Positions 45,299-53,957 of a stretch of 64,000 bases of DNA are shown here, in pieces. Location of the stretch: NCBI GenBank assembly GCA_003512955.1, contig DOTG01000020.1, positions 127,038 to 191,037 of the forward strand, given 5' to 3'. The stretch's first letter is position 1, and every line of letters starts with the position of its first letter. The notes under the pieces are model-generated. The model made no database searches. It was not told where the DNA came from and worked only from the letters and a program-made list of their open reading frames with translations. Source of the DNA: Marinilabiliales bacterium (GTDB taxonomy: Bacteria > Bacteroidota > Bacteroidia > Bacteroidales > SZUA-534). Both the position numbers and the translations under genes were made by a program.

Positions 45299-47026
45299 AT
45301 GAAAAATATTCTTCTGTCAACATTCACATTTAGCTTTTTGACCCTTTCGGGATGCCAAAAAGATGAGATAAACAGCTTATCGGTAAATACAAATACCCTC
45401 TCTATTGATAAAGAAGGAGGTAGTGGAACGTTTACAATCACCACAAACGCCGATTCGTGGAACATAACCCAAACCGGCAGCCATTGGAACACCCTTTCAA
45501 CCACCAGCGGAACCTACCAAACAGCCATGGTTTCGGTTCTGGTTTCTTCAAAAACCATTGAAAAACGGACCGATACCCTGACCATAACCGCCGGAAATGC
45601 AAAGCCGGTTCAGGTTTTGGTTACACAGGAGGCTTCCGACTATCTTTACACCTTATCAGCTTCAGTAAGTAGCATTACCTTTTCACGCGCCGGTAATTCC
45701 TCTTCGTTTAAACTAACTTCAACCGCCCCGCAATGGACTGTTGAAAGCGATGTGGAATGGTTGACCTTCGATAAAACAACAGGTTCTGCGTCATCGGTTT
45801 ATATTTCGGCCAGTGCTTCCGAAAACGAAGGTACAGAAGCCCGGACAGCTACCATCACCCTGAAAGCAGATTATGCACCAACGGTTGAAATTTCAGTTAC
45901 CCAAAAGGGAGAATATTACCCCAGCTACAATACTTCACCCCTGGAACCCGATGCCACCGGAATGTCAAGCACTGCTTTAGAATTAGCTGCAAAGATGAAG
46001 GTGGGCTGGAACCTGGGAAATACCCTCGAAGCCATTGGTGGTGAAACCGCCTGGGGAAACCCTGTCACATCGCAGGCTATCATTGATTTGGTGAATAACA
46101 GCGGGTTTAATGCCGTGCGGCTTCCCTGTTCGTGGAACGGGCACCTGTCGAATGCCTCTACTGCACAAATTAATGCAACATGGTTAGAGCGGGTTAGAAC
46201 CGTGGTTCAATATTGCATAAATAATGATATGTATGTAATCCTGAATATCCATTGGGATGGCGGCTGGCTCGAAAACAATTGTACCACAGCCAAACAGGAG
46301 GAGAACAATGCCAAACAAAAAGCTTTTTGGGAGCAAATTGCCACTTATATGCGCGATTTCGATGAACACCTTCTTTTTGCCAGCGCCAACGAACCCAATG
46401 TGGAAAATGCCACTGAAATGTCGGTGCTGAATTCCTATCATCAAACATTCATAAATGCCGTCCGTTCTACCGGGGGAAAAAACAGTTACCGGGTTTTGGT
46501 CATTCAGGGACCCTCTACCGATATTGAAAAAACCAACAACTTGATGGTGCTTCCCACAGACCCCATACCGAATAAAATGATGGCCGAAGTCCATTATTAC
46601 TCACCCTACCAGTTTTGTTTGATGGATAAAGATGCCGATTGGGGAAAGATGGCTTATTATTGGGGAAATGCCTACCACTCTGCCACCGACACCGAACGAA
46701 ATGCCACCTGGGGCGAAGAAGCTTTTGTGGACGAAATGTTCGGGCTGATGAAAACACAGTTTGTTAACCAGGGGATTCCTGTAATAATGGGCGAATACGC
46801 GGCTGTCCGCCGGACCACATTAACCGGCGATGCGCTGACATTACACCTGAATTCACGGGCTTATTATTTAAGGTATGTAACCCAGCAGATGAAAGCCAAC
46901 GGAATTATTCCTTTTTATTGGGATGCCGGTGGAATGGGCAATTTGGGTTCTGCATTAATTAACCGGAACAATCTTACGGTATTCGATCAACAAGCGTTAG
47001 ATTCCATCATGGTGGGTGCACAATAA
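45299..47026 (+). CDS. GH5 endo-xyloglucanase-type lipoprotein with two BACON domains
   Basis: About 575 residues from the Met at 45299, starting MKNILLSTFTFSFLTLSGC (lipobox LSGC). A start at 45257 adds 14 basic residues before the signal peptide. Two BACON-like domains follow (about residues 25-105 and 110-200, ending VTQEASD and VTQKGEY). The GH5 barrel has KVGWNLGNTLEA, acid/base Glu365 in SANEPN and nucleophile Glu499 in IMGEYAA, a GH5_4-like layout. It cleaves the beta-1,4-glucan backbone, probably at the cell surface. The known B. ovatus BoGH5A has one BACON domain; here there are two. Confidence 0.9.
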   Translation: MKNILLSTFTFSFLTLSGCQKDEINSLSVNTNTLSIDKEGGSGTFTITTNADSWNITQTGSHWNTLSTTSGTYQTAMVSVLVSSKTIEKRTDTLTITAGNAKPVQVLVTQEASDYLYTLSASVSSITFSRAGNSSSFKLTSTAPQWTVESDVEWLTFDKTTGSASSVYISASASENEGTEARTATITLKADYAPTVEISVTQKGEYYPSYNTSPLEPDATGMSSTALELAAKMKVGWNLGNTLEAIGGETAWGNPVTSQAIIDLVNNSGFNAVRLPCSWNGHLSNASTAQINATWLERVRTVVQYCINNDMYVILNIHWDGGWLENNCTTAKQEENNAKQKAFWEQIATYMRDFDEHLLFASANEPNVENATEMSVLNSYHQTFINAVRSTGGKNSYRVLVIQGPSTDIEKTNNLMVLPTDPIPNKMMAEVHYYSPYQFCLMDKDADWGKMAYYWGNAYHSATDTERNATWGEEAFVDEMFGLMKTQFVNQGIPVIMGEYAAVRRTTLTGDALTLHLNSRAYYLRYVTQQMKANGIIPFYWDAGGMGNLGSALINRNNLTVFDQQALDSIMVGAQ

Positions 47027-47072
47027 TAAAGAATTTTGTAACTTGAAAATATTAATTCAAAAACAAAAAAAC

Positions 47073-49484
47073 ATGAGAAAAGCAGCACTTTTTATAGCAC
47101 TTGTTGCCACGGCTTTTGCCTGTACCCATCAATCCTTGCAAACCCGAAGCACCGAAAAATTTAATACACAATGGCGGTTTGCTTTGATAAATGACAGCCT
47201 GGCTTCGAATCCTTCTTTTGATGACGCCTCGTGGCGTGAGCTTCGGTTGCCCCACGATTGGAGCATTGAGGGCAAATTCAGCGAAAAGCATCCGGCAATG
47301 GTTGGTGGCGGAGCTTTACCCGGAGGCATCGGATGGTACCGGAAAATCTTTACGCTGCCTGCCGAAGATGCTTCAAAAAAAATCTACATTCGGTTCGACG
47401 GCGTTTACATGAACAGCGAGGTTTTTATCAACGGGTATTCACTTGGTGTCCGCCCCAACGGGTACATCTCGTTTGAATACAACCTGACCCCCTTCCTTAA
47501 TTTTGGAGAAAAGGAGAATGTGCTGGCGGTAAAAGTGGATAATTCAAAACAGCCAAACTCACGCTGGTACAGTGGTTCTGGAATTTACCGGAATGTATGG
47601 CTGGTGAAAACCAACCCGGTACATGTTGATTTGTGGGGAACATATATTACCACTTCCGAAGTTTCTTTCAAAAAAGCAACCGTAACGGTTGAAACCACTA
47701 TTAAAAACACACTTACCGAATCACAGAATTTAGAATTGATTACAACTCTTTTCGATGCCCAAAAACGAAAAGTAGGTAAAATCTCATCGCCCATGTTGGC
47801 AGAAGCCGATCAAACATCCTTACAAAAACAAACGCTCAAAGTTTCAAATCCACAACTATGGAGCCTGGAAAACCCTGTCATGTACGAAGCCATTACTGAA
47901 ATCCGTAACAACGGAAAAGTTGTTGATTCCTATACCACACCTTTTGGTATCCGCAGCTTTGAATTCGATGCCGAAAAGGGTTTTGTTTTAAACGGAAAAC
48001 AGGTAAAAATTGTGGGTGTATGTAACCACCACGATTTAGGTGCTTTAGGAGCTGCCATTAACACTCGGGCGTTGGAACGCCAATTGGAATTGATGAAAGA
48101 GATGGGATTGAACGGCATCCGCACCTCGCACAACCCACCCGCACCAGAATTGCTCGATTTGTGCGACCGGATGGGCTTTGTGGTTATGGACGAGGCTTTT
48201 GACATGTGGGCTAAGAAAAAAATGGAATTCGATTATTCCCTATATTTCAACGAATGGCACGAACGCGATTTAAAAGACCAACTCCTGCGTGACCGAAACC
48301 ACCCTTCGGTTTTCATCTGGAGCATAGGTAACGAAATTTTGGAACAGTGGGATTCCACCGGAACCCCACTTGCTAAAGAACTGGCGGCCATTGTAAAGGA
48401 TTTAGATGTTACCCGCCCAATTACTTCAGCCTGCAACGATCCGGAACCCCACAATTTCATCATCAAATCGGAGGCTTTGGATTTGATTGGCTTTAACTAC
48501 CATCACGAAACCTTTGAACAATTCCCCACCAAATTTGCGGGAAAAAAATTCATTGCCACCGAAACCACTTCATCGCTGAATACCCGAGGGCAGTACGATA
48601 TGCCCAGCGACAGCGTCCGCCGCTGGCCCAAACGTTGGGATTTGCCATTCAACGAAGGAAATGTTGGCAATACCTGCTCCTCGTACGACAACTGTTCCGC
48701 TCCCTGGGGTTCTACCCACGAAGAGACCTGGAAAATCATGAAAAAACACGATTACCTGTCAGGGATGTACATCTGGACCGGCATGGATTATCTGGGGGAA
48801 CCCACTCCCTACGGATGGCCATCGCGTAGCTCCTATTTCGGAATTGTCGATTTGGCCGGGTTCCCCAAAGATATGTTTTACATGTACCAAAGCGAATTGA
48901 CCGATAAAGAGGTGCTGCACATCTTCCCGCACTGGAACTGGACTTCCGGCCAAACCATTGACATATGGGCATATACCAATTTCGATGAGGTGGAATTGTT
49001 CATTAACGATAAATCGCAAGGGGTGAAAAGCAAACAGGGCGACGATTTGCATCTGGCCTGGAGGGTTACATACGAACCCGGAACCTTGAAAGCGGTGGGT
49101 AAAAAAGCCAATGGGAGCACAAAAACAGTAATCATTAATACTGCTGGCGAGCCTGCCAAAATTCAACTGGTTGCCGACAGAACGGTAATCAATGCAGATG
49201 GTGACGATTTATCGTTTGTTACCGTGAATGTGTTGGATAAAGACAACAACCTGGTTCCAGTGGCGGATAACCAAATCCATTTTGAAACAGATGAGTTGGT
49301 TACCATAGCCGGGGTTGATAACGGTAGCCAAACCAGCCTTGAACCATTTAAAGCCAATTACCGGAAAACCTTTAATGGCAAATGTTTGGTGATTTTACAA
49401 TCGAAAGAAAATGCTGGAAAAACATTACTAAAAGCCACCGCCAAAGGATTGGAATCGGATGTGATAGAAATAGAGTTAAAATAG
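47073..49484 (+). CDS. GH2 beta-galactosidase-type lipoprotein
   Basis: About 803 residues from the Met at 47073 (MRKAALFIALVATAFACTH, lipobox AFAC). A start at 47016 would overlap GH5 and place 19 residues before the signal peptide. The usual GH2 domains follow: jelly-roll (LPHDWSIEGKF), Ig-like, then a barrel with acid/base Glu421 in WSIGNEILEQ and nucleophile Glu497 in IATETTSS. Additional beta domains (DUF4982-like and Ig-like) fill the C-terminus. In this locus it would remove the beta-1,2-galactose from xylose side chains of xyloglucan. Confidence 0.9.
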   Translation: MRKAALFIALVATAFACTHQSLQTRSTEKFNTQWRFALINDSLASNPSFDDASWRELRLPHDWSIEGKFSEKHPAMVGGGALPGGIGWYRKIFTLPAEDASKKIYIRFDGVYMNSEVFINGYSLGVRPNGYISFEYNLTPFLNFGEKENVLAVKVDNSKQPNSRWYSGSGIYRNVWLVKTNPVHVDLWGTYITTSEVSFKKATVTVETTIKNTLTESQNLELITTLFDAQKRKVGKISSPMLAEADQTSLQKQTLKVSNPQLWSLENPVMYEAITEIRNNGKVVDSYTTPFGIRSFEFDAEKGFVLNGKQVKIVGVCNHHDLGALGAAINTRALERQLELMKEMGLNGIRTSHNPPAPELLDLCDRMGFVVMDEAFDMWAKKKMEFDYSLYFNEWHERDLKDQLLRDRNHPSVFIWSIGNEILEQWDSTGTPLAKELAAIVKDLDVTRPITSACNDPEPHNFIIKSEALDLIGFNYHHETFEQFPTKFAGKKFIATETTSSLNTRGQYDMPSDSVRRWPKRWDLPFNEGNVGNTCSSYDNCSAPWGSTHEETWKIMKKHDYLSGMYIWTGMDYLGEPTPYGWPSRSSYFGIVDLAGFPKDMFYMYQSELTDKEVLHIFPHWNWTSGQTIDIWAYTNFDEVELFINDKSQGVKSKQGDDLHLAWRVTYEPGTLKAVGKKANGSTKTVIINTAGEPAKIQLVADRTVINADGDDLSFVTVNVLDKDNNLVPVADNQIHFETDELVTIAGVDNGSQTSLEPFKANYRKTFNGKCLVILQSKENAGKTLLKATAKGLESDVIEIELK

Positions 49485-49573
49485 TTTTTTCGTTAAAAGT
49501 TGTTTAGGTTTAGGTTAATCGAATGTAGGGATGCAGCAGCAGTTGCTCCCTACATTTGAAGTTTTAATATGGT

Positions 49574-51994
49574 ATGATGAAAAAAAGTTGTTTTTTTATA
49601 TTCCTTTTGGTTATTCAAATAACCGGGAATGCTCAGGGATTACTGGTCCGTAATCCCGCCAAAGGTTTTACCATCTGGATGCCTGCGCCCAGTTTTGAAC
49701 AGGCTTTATTGCTGGGAAATGGCGAAATGGGGGCGATGGTTTTTGGCCATCCTCACAACGAAACCATTATTGTGAACCATTGTGCATTGTATTTACCCAC
49801 CACTTACCCTTTTAAGCCCATCGACCAAGCAGGACGGTTAACAGAAATCAGGGAATTGTTGCTCCGGGGAAAAGGAACCGAAGCCGCCCTGATTCCGGTG
49901 GAGCAAAGCAAACAGGAGGGCTATCCCGGGCAAATATGGAACGACCCGTACATTCCGGCATTCGACCTCCTGATTCAAACACAGACCGATAACATTGACC
50001 AATACCAGCGTTCATTGGACTTTGAAACCGGAGAAGCCCTCATCTCCTGGAAACAAAATGGAACGTTAATTGAGCGCCGCCAGTTTATTTCGCGCACCGA
50101 CAGCCTTTTGGTCATTCAAATAAAAGCATCCAAACCTGTTTCAGTCACCTTTGAATTGAAACAACGCCCGGTAAATTGGGATCAGTGGAACTATATTAAC
50201 GAAAATATAAAATATACGCGCATAGCTACCGACAGCAACCAGCTATATTATTCCTGCGAATTTGTAAGGCAATGGCAGCCCAACATTATTGGGTACAATG
50301 GGGTGGGTTTACTAAAAGCCACCGATGGGAAAATATCACGAAAAGGGAATGCCCTACACATTGAAAAGGCCACACAAATCCTCTTTTTTGTTAAGGTAAA
50401 GCCCTATTATTTTGGTGGATATTCAAACAAAGAGGCATTGGCTTCAACAGTGAAATCCATTCCGGGAGATTATCAGCAATTGCTGGCCTCACATGTTAGC
50501 ATCCATAAAGAGCTGTTCAACCGAGTGCAGTTGAACCTGAACGGGACTGCTGCCGATTACCTGATGGATGGCGAAGTAATGATGCAACAGGCCAAAGAGC
50601 GCTTTAGCCCGGCTTTTGTGGAAAAACAATTTTATGCTGCCCGCTACAACATCCTGAGTGCTACCGGAAAAAACCTCCCCAACCTGCAAGGTATCTGGGG
50701 AAACTCGTGGACTCCGCCCTGGGCCAGCGATTACACCCACAACGGGAATCTGCCCACCGCCATCTCTTCGTTTTTGAGCAGCGACATGCCTGAGCTGATG
50801 AATTCTTTTTTCGATTATCACGATGCCCGTCTTCCATATTACCGCGACAATGCACAAAAACTTTACAATTGCCGGGGGATCATTGTTTCCTCGCACACTA
50901 GTTCACACGGGTGGAATGTTCATTTTGATAAAACATGGTGTATGACTTTCTGGATTGGTGGAGCGGCCTGGGCTTCGCATTTTTACTACGATTATTGGTT
51001 ATACACTCAGGATAAGCAGTTTCTGGCTGAACGGGCCTACCCGTTTATGAAAGAGGCCGCTCTTTTTTACGAAGACTTTTTAACCGAAGGTTCCGATGGC
51101 AAATGGGTGTTCAATCCTTCGTATTCCCCCGAAAACAATCCGGCCAATAATCCTTCACAGGCGGTGGTAAATGCCACTATGGATGTGGCTTTGGCTAAAG
51201 AACTTTTCAGGAATTTACTTTCAGCCGGAATAGTGTTAAACGAAAAGAAAGAACAAATGCAAAAGTGGTCGCAAATACTGGCAAAAATGCCAGCATACCA
51301 AACTGATTCCACCGGGGCTTTCCGCGAATGGTTGTGGCCGGGATATCAGGAAAACCATTACCATCGGCATATTTCGCAATTGTATGGCATGTACGATCTC
51401 ATTGACCCTGAAATTGCTCAAGACCCCGAACTGTGGAAAGGCATCCAAAAAACGTTAGAAGAGCGGATGAAAGTCCGACGGAACGATCAAGGCGGAATCA
51501 TGGTTTTCGGGCTGGTGCAAATGGCGTGGGTTGCCGCCAATTTGGGCGATGCAGCCATGACTGAGGAAATCATCCATTGGTTATCGGCGCAATATTGGTC
51601 GAATTCCTTAGCTACCTATCACGACCCCAACGGTTTGTTCAACATGGATTTAAGCGGAGGCTTTCAGACAGCCATCATTAAAACACTGGTTTATTCTGAG
51701 CCCGGATTCATTCACATACTTCCGGCAAAACCTGCTTCATGGGAAACCGGCTCCATTTCAGGGATTTTAGCCCGGAATCAAGTATCGGTAAATCAGCTTT
51801 CGTGGACCCCCGAAAAAGTAATTTTGAAACTACAATCGCCCATCGGACAAAAAATAAAACTAAAGGGACCCAGCAAAAGTGCATCTGTTTGGGTTAACAA
51901 CAAAACAAAGACTTTTGAAGAAAAAAACAAAACGGTTGAAGTAACTTTGAAAGCTTCTGAAGAATTAAAAATTGAAATCAACCTTAACAATTAA
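49574..51994 (+). CDS. GH95 alpha-L-fucosidase/alpha-L-galactosidase family enzyme
   Basis: An 806-residue protein with a signal peptide (MMKKSCFFIFLLV, cleavage after GNAQ). The N-terminal beta domain contains ALLLGNGEMGAMVFG. The (alpha/alpha)6 barrel has LQGIWGNSWTPPW, the Asn390-Gly-Asn392 pair in YTHNGNLPT, and acid Glu520 in SYSPENNP. The region of the second catalytic Asp is NMDLSGGFQ (Asp692), unlike the common QIDGNFGG. GH95 acts on alpha-1,2-L-fucose or, in some members, L-galactose. In xyloglucan it would remove the terminal fucose. The motif divergence leaves the exact sugar open. Confidence 0.85.
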   Translation: MMKKSCFFIFLLVIQITGNAQGLLVRNPAKGFTIWMPAPSFEQALLLGNGEMGAMVFGHPHNETIIVNHCALYLPTTYPFKPIDQAGRLTEIRELLLRGKGTEAALIPVEQSKQEGYPGQIWNDPYIPAFDLLIQTQTDNIDQYQRSLDFETGEALISWKQNGTLIERRQFISRTDSLLVIQIKASKPVSVTFELKQRPVNWDQWNYINENIKYTRIATDSNQLYYSCEFVRQWQPNIIGYNGVGLLKATDGKISRKGNALHIEKATQILFFVKVKPYYFGGYSNKEALASTVKSIPGDYQQLLASHVSIHKELFNRVQLNLNGTAADYLMDGEVMMQQAKERFSPAFVEKQFYAARYNILSATGKNLPNLQGIWGNSWTPPWASDYTHNGNLPTAISSFLSSDMPELMNSFFDYHDARLPYYRDNAQKLYNCRGIIVSSHTSSHGWNVHFDKTWCMTFWIGGAAWASHFYYDYWLYTQDKQFLAERAYPFMKEAALFYEDFLTEGSDGKWVFNPSYSPENNPANNPSQAVVNATMDVALAKELFRNLLSAGIVLNEKKEQMQKWSQILAKMPAYQTDSTGAFREWLWPGYQENHYHRHISQLYGMYDLIDPEIAQDPELWKGIQKTLEERMKVRRNDQGGIMVFGLVQMAWVAANLGDAAMTEEIIHWLSAQYWSNSLATYHDPNGLFNMDLSGGFQTAIIKTLVYSEPGFIHILPAKPASWETGSISGILARNQVSVNQLSWTPEKVILKLQSPIGQKIKLKGPSKSASVWVNNKTKTFEEKNKTVEVTLKASEELKIEINLNN

Positions 51995-51998
51995 TACG

Positions 51999-53939
51999 AT
52001 GAAAAAGACTAAGTTTTCTTTAATTTGTGGTGTCTGTTTCGCCATTTTTGCTAACCTCTTTTCTTCTTGTTCAAACAATCAGGATATGGAACTTGCAAGC
52101 CCGAATGGGAAATTAAAAGTAACGTTTCTGTTTAACAACAATCAGTTACATTATCAAATAAAAACGGATGGGCAATCGGTTCTTGAACCCTCGTTGTTGG
52201 GTTTGATCCGCGACGATGCCGATTTCTCAACAGGATTGAAGTTAAAAAGTGTCTCTGAACAAGCATCTGTTACCGATGCTTACACGCTGAATGTGCATAA
52301 AAAAGCAAACTATTCATACACCGCCAGTCAAAAAACCCTGACCCTCGAAAATCAGCAGGGAGAAGACATGCAGGTTATTTTTCAGGTGTCGGATGAAGGA
52401 GTGGCTTTCCGGTATTTTTTCCCTGCGGAAAAGAGTGACATAAAAAAAATTGTAGAAGAAAAAACCTCGTTTGCCTTTCCAAAAGAGGCGAAAGCCTGGT
52501 TGCAACCCTGCGCGGTGGCAAAATCGGGTTGGAGCGAATGCAACCCTTCCTACGAAGAACATTATTTACAGGATATTCCCGTGGGAACTGCATCCCCATT
52601 GGCAGGGTGGGTCTTTCCGGCTCTTTTTAAAACCGGGGAACACTGGGTATTGATTTCGGAAACGGCCATGGATAGGAATTATTGTGCCTCACGGCTCCGT
52701 TCAGAATCGCCCAATGGGGTTTATTCCATTGGTTTCCCCGATGTAAGGGAGGTTGTTTTTACAGGTGAATCGAATCCGCAGTCAACCCTTCCTTGGTTTA
52801 CCCCATGGCGGATCATCGCCATTGGTTCACTGGCCGATGTGGTGGAATCTACCCTGGGAACCGATTTGGCAAAACCAGCCATAGACGGCGATTTCAGTTG
52901 GGTAAAACCCGGAAGGGCTTCATGGAGCTGGGTGTTGTTGAAAGACGGCCAAACCATTTACCCGGTTCAACAGCAGTTTATTGATTACGCCGCCAACATG
53001 GGCTGGGAATATTGCCTGATTGATGCCTTCTGGGACTCCCAAATTGGCTACGAAAAAATAAAAGAATTAGCCGATTACGCCAAAACAAAAAACGTTAAGC
53101 TCCTGCTTTGGTATAACTCATCGGGAAACTGGAATTCTACACCGCTCACCCCAAAAAATGCGCTTTTAACACGTGAAGATCGGTTAAAAGAATTTTTCAG
53201 AGTCAAAGAGATGGGTATCGCCGGGGTAAAAATCGATTTTTTTGGGGGCGACGGGCAATCGGTGATGAATCATTACATCGATATTCTGGAAGATGCCGCC
53301 GCCGTTGGGTTGGCGGTAAACTTCCATGGATCGACCATTCCCCGGGGCTGGCACCGTACCTATCCACATCTGCTTAGTATGGAAGCTATTAAAGGGATGG
53401 AGTTTGTTACTTTTGGACAAGCCGATGCCGATGCGCAACCCAACCATTGCGCTATGATTCCGTTTACCCGCAATGTGTTCGACCCGATGGATTTTACCCC
53501 CACCTGTTTTGGTGAAATCCCAAGCATCCAGAGGAAAACCACCAATGGTTTTGAATTGGCTCTTCCGGTTTTGTTTCAGTCGGGGGTTCAACATTTTGCC
53601 GAGATTCCCGAGGTAATGCTCCAAATGCCTGCCGAAGTGCAACAGTTCATGAAAACGGTTCCTGTGGTTTGGGACGAAACCCGATTCCTGGACGGTTACC
53701 CCGGAAAATTTGTGGTTATGGCCCGGCGCTCCGGCTCTGTTTGGTACATAGCCGGAATCAATGGACAGGATTCCACACAAAAAGTAAGTTTCGATGCTTC
53801 GTTTACGGAGGCATCCCAAGGGCTCTTGATAACTGATGGTTCCTCAAACCGTGAATTTTCGATAAACAAATTAACCTTTCAAAAAACCATCGCTCTGGAA
53901 ATGATTCCGAATGGGGGATTTGTAATTCAAACCCAATAA
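51999..53939 (+). CDS. GH97 retaining-type enzyme, probable alpha-galactosidase lipoprotein
   Basis: About 646 residues from the Met at 51999 (MKKTKFSLICGVCFAIFANL, lipobox FSSC). An upstream ATG at 51972 overlaps GH95 by 23 bp. The N-terminal beta-super-sandwich is followed by a barrel. Asp413 in GVKIDFFGGDG is placed like the nucleophile of retaining GH97 enzymes such as BtGH97b, whereas inverting SusB-type members use Glu. So alpha-galactosidase is more likely than alpha-glucosidase. No alpha-galactose is present in the standard xyloglucan side chains. Confidence 0.83.
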   Translation: MKKTKFSLICGVCFAIFANLFSSCSNNQDMELASPNGKLKVTFLFNNNQLHYQIKTDGQSVLEPSLLGLIRDDADFSTGLKLKSVSEQASVTDAYTLNVHKKANYSYTASQKTLTLENQQGEDMQVIFQVSDEGVAFRYFFPAEKSDIKKIVEEKTSFAFPKEAKAWLQPCAVAKSGWSECNPSYEEHYLQDIPVGTASPLAGWVFPALFKTGEHWVLISETAMDRNYCASRLRSESPNGVYSIGFPDVREVVFTGESNPQSTLPWFTPWRIIAIGSLADVVESTLGTDLAKPAIDGDFSWVKPGRASWSWVLLKDGQTIYPVQQQFIDYAANMGWEYCLIDAFWDSQIGYEKIKELADYAKTKNVKLLLWYNSSGNWNSTPLTPKNALLTREDRLKEFFRVKEMGIAGVKIDFFGGDGQSVMNHYIDILEDAAAVGLAVNFHGSTIPRGWHRTYPHLLSMEAIKGMEFVTFGQADADAQPNHCAMIPFTRNVFDPMDFTPTCFGEIPSIQRKTTNGFELALPVLFQSGVQHFAEIPEVMLQMPAEVQQFMKTVPVVWDETRFLDGYPGKFVVMARRSGSVWYIAGINGQDSTQKVSFDASFTEASQGLLITDGSSNREFSINKLTFQKTIALEMIPNGGFVIQTQ

Positions 53940-53957
53940 AATTTAAATGTTAAACCA

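Noticed and set aside
48759..49166. A 135-codon minus-strand ORF inside the GH2 gene
   Set aside because: Antisense shadow of a well supported glycosidase gene.
53184..53819. A 211-codon minus-strand ORF inside the GH97 gene
   Set aside because: It lies wholly inside a gene with clear GH97 motifs and shows no domain.
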